Shown: piece by piece, positions 5,052 through 9,283 of the stretch
Layout: each line of letters opens with the position of its first letter
Position numbering within the stretch: the stretch's first letter is position 1
Assembly (NCBI GenBank): GCA_041179125.1
Contig: JBEGTZ010000274.1
Location: forward strand, 1 to 9,283
Length of the DNA: 9,283 nt
Direction of reading: 5' to 3'
Source: CAMCXE01 sp041179125
GTDB lineage: Bacteria; Pseudomonadota; Gammaproteobacteria; Pseudomonadales; Cellvibrionaceae
Made by a program: the position numbers and the translations under genes
Notes under the pieces: model-generated
Seen by the model: only the letters and a program-made list of their open reading frames with translations
What the model was told of the DNA's origin: nothing
Databases searched by the model: none

Positions 5052-6605
5052 ATGAAGCAATCCTTACAGCTTAAAATGGGCCAGTCACTCACCATGACGC
5101 CCCAGTTGCAACAGGCCATCCGCTTGCTGCAATTATCCACCCTCGATTTACAAGCCGAAATTCAAGAAGTACTCGATAACAACCCCATGCTAGAAGTCTC
5201 CGAAGACGGCGGCCCAATTGACCTGCCCAACGACATCAACGTGGATTTCTCCAGCGAAATATACAGCCACGCTGAAGCCTCTCCAGAAGCAGGCGACCAC
5301 CACGCAACCGACAGCGCTTCCGATATAGGTTCAGACAGCGGCAGCGACACCTTCGACAGCGCCACCACCAGCCTCAGCGACTGGAATGACACCATCCCCA
5401 CAGACCTCGCCGTGGACACCAGCTGGGACGATATTTACCAGTCCGGCCCTACAGGCACCGGCCTTGCCAAGCCCGACAACGAAGACATGGATTTTGAATC
5501 CCGTCGCGGCTCTACCGAATCCTTGCAAGACCACCTCTACTGGCAGCTCAACCTCACACCCATGTCCCCTACGGATTTCGCCGTAGCCGAAGCCATCATT
5601 GACGCAGTAGAGCCATCCGGCATGTTATGCCAGAGCATCGACGACATTTTTGAAGGCCTACAAAATGAATTCCCGGAGCTAGAACGGGATGAAGTCATCG
5701 CCGTATTGCACCGCGTACAACAGTTCGACCCGGTAGGCGTGGCGGCGCAAAACCTCAGTGAATCCCTGATTATCCAACTGCGCCAATTGCCCGAAGGCAC
5801 ACCCGGCTGGGATACGGCCTACGACATAGCAGATGAATACCTAGATGCCCTGGCCCAGAGGGACTTCAAACTTTTAATGCGCAAGCTGAAAGTAAAAGAA
5901 GAAGAGCTGCAAGTGGCGATTGCCCTCATTCAAAGCCTAAACCCCCGCCCCGGTGAAACCATCGGCGACGACACCACCGAATACATCGTGCCAGACGTGT
6001 TCGTTACCAAAGAAAACAACCGCTGGCAAGTCAACCTCAACCCAGAAATAGCCCCCAAATTGCGCATTAATTCCGACTACGCAAGCCTGGTCAAACGCGC
6101 CGACAGCAGCAGCGACAACACCTACCTGCGGGACAACCTACAAGAAGCGCGTTGGTTTTTGAAAAGCCTACAAAGCCGCAACGAAACGCTGCTGAAAGTC
6201 TCCACCTGCATCGTAGAGCGCCAACAGGGCTTTTTAGAGCACGGCCCGGAAGCCATGAAACCGATGGTGTTACACGATGTGGCCGAAATGGTAGAAATGC
6301 ACGAATCCACCATCTCACGGGTCACTACCCAAAAATTCATGCACACCCCGCAGGGCATTTTTGAGCTGAAGTATTTTTTCTCCAGCCACGTCAATACCGA
6401 TGGTGGCGGCGAGTGCTCCTCCACGGCCATCCGCGCCATCATCAAAAAACTCATCGCAGCGGAAAACCCCCGCAAACCCATGAGCGACAGTAAAATCACT
6501 GAAATTTTAGAAGCACAAGGCATACAAGTTGCCAGGCGCACCATCGCAAAATACCGCGAATCCCTTAACATAGCGCCTTCAAACGAACGCAAACGGCTAG
6601 TGTGA
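5052..6605 (+). CDS. rpoN: RNA polymerase sigma-54 factor
   Basis: RpoN directs RNA polymerase to -24/-12 promoters that need an ATP-driven enhancer-binding activator; it controls nitrogen use, motility and other functions. All parts are visible in 517 residues. Region I (1–49) is glutamine- and leucine-rich (LKMGQSLTMTPQLQQAIRLL). Region II (about 50–150) is an Asp/Ser-rich acidic linker with runs such as SDIGSDSGSDTFDS. The core-binding region spans about 160–350, a helix-turn-helix lies around 407–427 (LHDVAEMVEMHESTISRVTT), and the RpoN box ARRTIAKYRE is at 494–503. E. coli RpoN has 477 residues; the extra length here is mainly in region II. The ATG gives the canonical N-terminus, though the Shine-Dalgarno is weak. 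It is first in an operon with ptsN, whose start lies 11 bases after this stop. Unlike in E. coli or Pseudomonas, hpf does not follow. Confidence 0.97.
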   Translation: MKQSLQLKMGQSLTMTPQLQQAIRLLQLSTLDLQAEIQEVLDNNPMLEVSEDGGPIDLPNDINVDFSSEIYSHAEASPEAGDHHATDSASDIGSDSGSDTFDSATTSLSDWNDTIPTDLAVDTSWDDIYQSGPTGTGLAKPDNEDMDFESRRGSTESLQDHLYWQLNLTPMSPTDFAVAEAIIDAVEPSGMLCQSIDDIFEGLQNEFPELERDEVIAVLHRVQQFDPVGVAAQNLSESLIIQLRQLPEGTPGWDTAYDIADEYLDALAQRDFKLLMRKLKVKEEELQVAIALIQSLNPRPGETIGDDTTEYIVPDVFVTKENNRWQVNLNPEIAPKLRINSDYASLVKRADSSSDNTYLRDNLQEARWFLKSLQSRNETLLKVSTCIVERQQGFLEHGPEAMKPMVLHDVAEMVEMHESTISRVTTQKFMHTPQGIFELKYFFSSHVNTDGGGECSSTAIRAIIKKLIAAENPRKPMSDSKITEILEAQGIQVARRTIAKYRESLNIAPSNERKRLV

Positions 6606-6616
6606 GGCGGTGATAT

Positions 6617-7066
6617 ATGCACATTAAAAACTTATTAACCCCCGAACGCTGCCTCGCCAAACACACATGCAGCAGCAAAAAACGCCTGCTGGAAAAACTG
6701 GCAGAACTCATCGCGCAAAACACCCCAGGCATATCCGCTGAATTATTATTTACCCAGCTGATCAACCGCGAACGCCTAGGCTCCACCGGAGTTGGGGAAG
6801 GCATCGCCATCCCCCACTGCCGTTTTGACACCCAAGGCGCCACCCTCGGCGCACTCATCACCCTGGCTGAACCGATTGATTTTGACGCTGTCGACAACCA
6901 GCCCGTGGATGTCGTATTTGCCATGCTAGTCCCCACCGACGCCAATGAGCAGCACCTTTTAACCTTGGCAAGCCTCGCTGAAGCACTGCAATCTCAGCAC
7001 TACGTTGAAGGCCTGCGCCAGTCCACAGACAACACCGGCCTGTTTTTAGCCGCCGCAGGCACCTAG
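6617..7066 (+). CDS. ptsN: Nitrogen-PTS regulatory protein EIIA-Ntr
   Basis: PtsN is the terminal phosphate acceptor of the nitrogen phosphotransferase system (PtsP to PtsO to PtsN). It does not import sugar; its phosphorylation state regulates targets such as potassium transport, sensor kinases and central metabolism in the cytoplasm. The 149-residue protein is a single PTS EIIA type-2 domain. Landmarks are ERLGSTGVGEGIAIPHCR with the phosphorylated His67, and the later segment VDVVFAMLVPTDANEQHLLTLASLAE. Length is slightly below E. coli PtsN (163). The start has a good ribosome site, GAGGCGG at 6604–6610, overlapping the rpoN stop, which suggests coupled translation. It lies directly after rpoN with no room for hpf. 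Confidence 0.96.
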   Translation: MHIKNLLTPERCLAKHTCSSKKRLLEKLAELIAQNTPGISAELLFTQLINRERLGSTGVGEGIAIPHCRFDTQGATLGALITLAEPIDFDAVDNQPVDVVFAMLVPTDANEQHLLTLASLAEALQSQHYVEGLRQSTDNTGLFLAAAGT

Positions 7067-7083
7067 ATAAAGGAACACATCCT

Positions 7084-7944
7084 ATGCGTATCGTTGTCAT
7101 CAGTGGCCGCTCCGGCTCCGGTAAAACCACCGCCTTGCATTTGCTAGAAGACGTGGGCTTCACCTGTATCGACAACCTGCCCATCAGCCTGTTACCCGCC
7201 CTGATCCACCAGGTGGCCTCCAACCAAGACTACAAATTTGCCGTAGGCATCGACGCACGCAACATCGACGGCGACCTGAGCCGCTTCCAAAAAATCATCG
7301 CCAACAGCCAAAACTCAGGCACCCCATGCAGCGTTGTATTTCTGGACGCCGCCAACCCAATATTACTCAAACGCTTCAGCGAAACCCGCCGCAAACACCC
7401 GCTCACCAGCAAAACCCGCAGCCTGCAAGAAGCCATAATTGCCGAACAAATCATCCTAAAACCCATCGCCGATGTCGCCGACTTCACCCTAGATACCAGC
7501 AACCTCAGCCTGCATGAACTGCGCAGTACCATCAAAAAAATGGTCGGTGGGGAAACCGAAGGCACCGCCCTACTGTTTGAATCCTTCGGCTTTAAATTCG
7601 GCCTACCCACCTACGCAGATTTTGTCTTCGACGTGCGCTGTCTACCCAACCCGTTTTGGAACCCAGAGTTGCGCCTGCAAACCGGCCTTGAAGAAGGCGT
7701 GATGAATTTTTTACGGGAGCAAGAAGAAGTTGCACGTATGCAAGCAGACATAGAAACCTACTTGCGCCAATGGGTACCCAGCTTTGAAGCCAACAACCGC
7801 AGCTACCTCACCATCGCCATCGGCTGTACCGGCGGCATGCACCGCTCGGTATACCTTTGCGAACGCCTAGCCGAACGTTTTAGCACCTGCTACGCCAATG
7901 TCCAAACCCGCCATCGCCAATTGGGCGATCGGCCTAAAACTTAA
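7084..7944 (+). CDS. rapZ: RapZ family nucleotide-binding RNase adaptor
   Basis: In E. coli RapZ binds small RNAs GlmZ/GlmY and presents GlmZ to RNase E, tuning glucosamine-6-phosphate synthase; outside enterobacteria the RNA partners are less clear. The 286-residue protein matches the usual 284. The N-terminal P-loop domain has Walker A GRSGSGKT (8–15), the DVGFTCIDNLP segment (23–33) and a Walker B-like VVFLDA (84–89). The C-terminal RNA-binding domain shows DVRCLPNPFW (183–192), TGLEE (200–204), GCTGGMHRSV (247–256) and TRHRQL (275–280), all conserved in the family. The ATG is preceded by AAGGA (7070–7074) at good spacing. The gene starts 17 bases after ptsN and is followed 9 bases later by ptsO, the conserved nitrogen-PTS cluster order. 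Confidence 0.95.
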   Translation: MRIVVISGRSGSGKTTALHLLEDVGFTCIDNLPISLLPALIHQVASNQDYKFAVGIDARNIDGDLSRFQKIIANSQNSGTPCSVVFLDAANPILLKRFSETRRKHPLTSKTRSLQEAIIAEQIILKPIADVADFTLDTSNLSLHELRSTIKKMVGGETEGTALLFESFGFKFGLPTYADFVFDVRCLPNPFWNPELRLQTGLEEGVMNFLREQEEVARMQADIETYLRQWVPSFEANNRSYLTIAIGCTGGMHRSVYLCERLAERFSTCYANVQTRHRQLGDRPKT

Positions 7945-7953
7945 CACCGCCCC

Positions 7954-8223
7954 ATGCCCAGCCAAGACACCAGTATCATCAACAAACTCGGCCTGCACGC
8001 CCGCGCAGCGGCAAAATTCGCCAACACCGCCAACCGCTTCAGCAGCAGCATTGAAGTCACCTGCGGCAGCAAAACCATCAACGGCAAAAGCATCATGTCC
8101 CTCATGCTCCTCGCCGCCAGCCAAGGCACCGCCATTACCCTATCTACCAACGGCCACGATGCGGTTGAAGCACTGGAAGTATTACTGGAATTAATTGCTA
8201 ATAAATTTGATGAGGGGGAGTAA
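7954..8223 (+). CDS. ptsO: Nitrogen-PTS phosphocarrier NPr (HPr family)
   Basis: NPr takes phosphate from EI-Ntr (PtsP) and passes it to PtsN, the middle step of the regulatory nitrogen PTS. The 89-residue protein is one HPr domain. The active-site His15 lies in NKLGLHARAAAKF, and Ser46 in NGKSIMSLMLLAASQG corresponds to the regulatory-serine position of HPr proteins. Length is normal for NPr. The ATG lies 9 bases after the rapZ stop. The spacer ACACCGCCCC region has no purine-rich ribosome site, so translation probably depends on coupling to rapZ. Gene symbol npr is used for the E. coli equivalent. The call is firm from motifs plus context. Confidence 0.95.
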   Translation: MPSQDTSIINKLGLHARAAAKFANTANRFSSSIEVTCGSKTINGKSIMSLMLLAASQGTAITLSTNGHDAVEALEVLLELIANKFDEGE

Positions 8224-8232
8224 TCCTAAAAA

Positions 8233-8252
8233 CCGTTACCGCAACGGATTTT
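8233..8252 (+). terminator. Weak terminator-like hairpin after ptsO
   Basis: CCGTT (8233–8237) pairs with AACGG (8243–8247) over loop ACCGC, preceded by an A-run and followed by ATTTT. The stem is only 5 bp, so it would at best terminate partially between ptsO and mgtE. Confidence 0.3.
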
Positions 8253-8280
8253 CCGACAAATACATGTTTTTAGGCACCCC

Positions 8281-9283
8281 ATGCACCCAACCCTTCCAGA
8301 AGAACGCACCAGCGCCACCCAAGAACACTTGGGCCGCATCCGTGCGTTGATGGAAAACGGCACGTTTCAGCAGGTGCGCCGGATGCTCAAAACCCTCACT
8401 CCGGTTGAAATCGCCCGCCTTATCAGCTCCTCCCCTGCCCCCAGCCGCCCATTGATTTGGGGGTTTGTAGATAAAGACGATGCCGGGGAAGTACTGGAAG
8501 AGCTATCGCCAGATATTCAAAGCGAATTTTTAAGCCGAATGAACACCCAGGATTTGGTGGCCATGACCGAAGGCCTGGACCCTGACGACATAGTAGACAT
8601 ACTGCAAAACCTGCCGGACCAAGTCACGCAAGAAGTGCTGGCCGCCATGAGCGCACAAGACCGCGAGCGGGTGAGCGTTATTCTCTCCTACGATGAAGAC
8701 ACCGCAGGCGGCCTGACCAACACCGACACCATCACCGTGCGGCCACGTTTTACCCTCGATGTAGTGCTGCGTTATTTACGCCGCCACGACGACTTGCCGC
8801 CCTCCACGGACGCGCTGATCGTAGTCAATAAAAAAGATGAATACTTAGGCCTGCTGCCACTCTCCGTATTACTCACCAACGACCCAGCCACCACCGTGCG
8901 GGAAGTCATGGAAACCAACCGCGACCCAATCCCCGCGCAAATGTCGGAGAAGGAAGTTGCCGCGCTGTTTGAACAACACGACTGGGTATCCGCCCCAGTG
9001 GTGGACGACCAGGGCAAACTTGTAGGGCGCATCACCATTGATGACGTAGTGGATGTGATCCGCCAAAACGCCGACCACTCCTTAATGGGTATGGCGGGTT
9101 TAGGCGAGGAGGAATACACCTTCGCCAAAGCCCGCCACACCATCAGCCGCCGCTTTATTTGGCTCACAGTAAACTTACTAACCGCGTTAATTTCATCCGC
9201 CGTGATTAACCTATTTAAAGACACCATTGAAAAAGTCGTGGTACTGGCCGTGCTTGGCCCCATTGTCGCCAGCATGGGCGGGG
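8281..9283 (+). CDS. mgtE: MgtE-family magnesium transporter, 3'-truncated by window edge
   Basis: MgtE is a dimeric inner-membrane Mg2+ channel gated by its cytosolic domain, which senses magnesium. The window holds the first 334 codons of a protein normally near 450. The N-terminal helical superhelix domain spans about 1–145 (with LSPDIQSEFLSRMNTQDL, LDPDDIVDILQNLP and YDEDTAGGL). Two CBS domains follow (about 146–265; DALIVVNKKDEYLGLLPL and APVVDDQGKLVGRITIDDVVDVI), then the connecting helix and the first membrane segment from about 290. The window ends in PIVASMGG, the start of the conserved MgtE transmembrane motif. The ATG at 8281 is the first in frame after a stop at 8227; AGG at 8272–8274 is a weak ribosome site. 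It lies 57 bases after ptsO, same direction, possibly partly cotranscribed. No frameshift is seen. Confidence 0.94.
   Translation, partial: MHPTLPEERTSATQEHLGRIRALMENGTFQQVRRMLKTLTPVEIARLISSSPAPSRPLIWGFVDKDDAGEVLEELSPDIQSEFLSRMNTQDLVAMTEGLDPDDIVDILQNLPDQVTQEVLAAMSAQDRERVSVILSYDEDTAGGLTNTDTITVRPRFTLDVVLRYLRRHDDLPPSTDALIVVNKKDEYLGLLPLSVLLTNDPATTVREVMETNRDPIPAQMSEKEVAALFEQHDWVSAPVVDDQGKLVGRITIDDVVDVIRQNADHSLMGMAGLGEEEYTFAKARHTISRRFIWLTVNLLTALISSAVINLFKDTIEKVVVLAVLGPIVASMGG

Overview
The window looks like a chromosomal segment of a gammaproteobacterium. The evidence is the core nitrogen-PTS cluster rpoN–ptsN–rapZ–ptsO followed by mgtE, a MltD-type lipoprotein transglycosylase and a HDOD-domain protein. 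Protein style and gene order suggest the Cellvibrio/Saccharophagus side of the class, but this is inferred from general similarity and is not proven. Both ends are cut: base 1 lies inside a tyrosine recombinase gene and the last base lies inside mgtE.

Bases 1–855 are the remnant of a mobile element. The C-terminal half of a tyrosine recombinase overlaps by 4 bases the start of an IS91-family transposase gene. That transposase keeps only its N-terminal zinc-binding domain and breaks off next to a set of inverted repeats. Bases 856–1904 hold no convincing gene. They contain a degenerating array of 21-bp tandem repeats (about 959–1147, fading out to 1189), several stem-loops, palindromes and two terminator-like hairpins. 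The base composition here (G- and T-rich on the + strand) is opposite to the rest of the window, which is C-rich on the + strand regardless of which strand is coding.

Bases 1905–4612 hold two convergent genes: a membrane-bound lytic murein transglycosylase D-like lipoprotein with one clear LysM domain (+), and a HDOD-domain signalling protein with a probable GAF-like C-terminus (-). Their stop codons overlap. A 439-base divergent intergenic region (4613–5051) carries small palindromes on the HDOD side. On the rpoN side it has a good sigma70-type promoter followed by a 10-bp stem-loop that would lie at the 5' end of the rpoN mRNA.

Bases 5052–8223 form a tight operon: rpoN (sigma-54), ptsN (EIIA-Ntr), rapZ (nucleotide-binding RNase adaptor family) and ptsO (NPr). 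mgtE (Mg2+ channel/transporter) follows in the same direction after a 57-base gap. PtsO passes phosphate from EI-Ntr (PtsP, not in this window) to PtsN, which regulates potassium, nitrogen and carbon functions. RpoN directs transcription of nitrogen, motility and other activator-dependent genes. Two features depart from the well-known arrangement: hpf is absent between rpoN and ptsN, and lptB is not upstream of rpoN. The region with most unexplained structure is 709–1870; I could not assign it a function.
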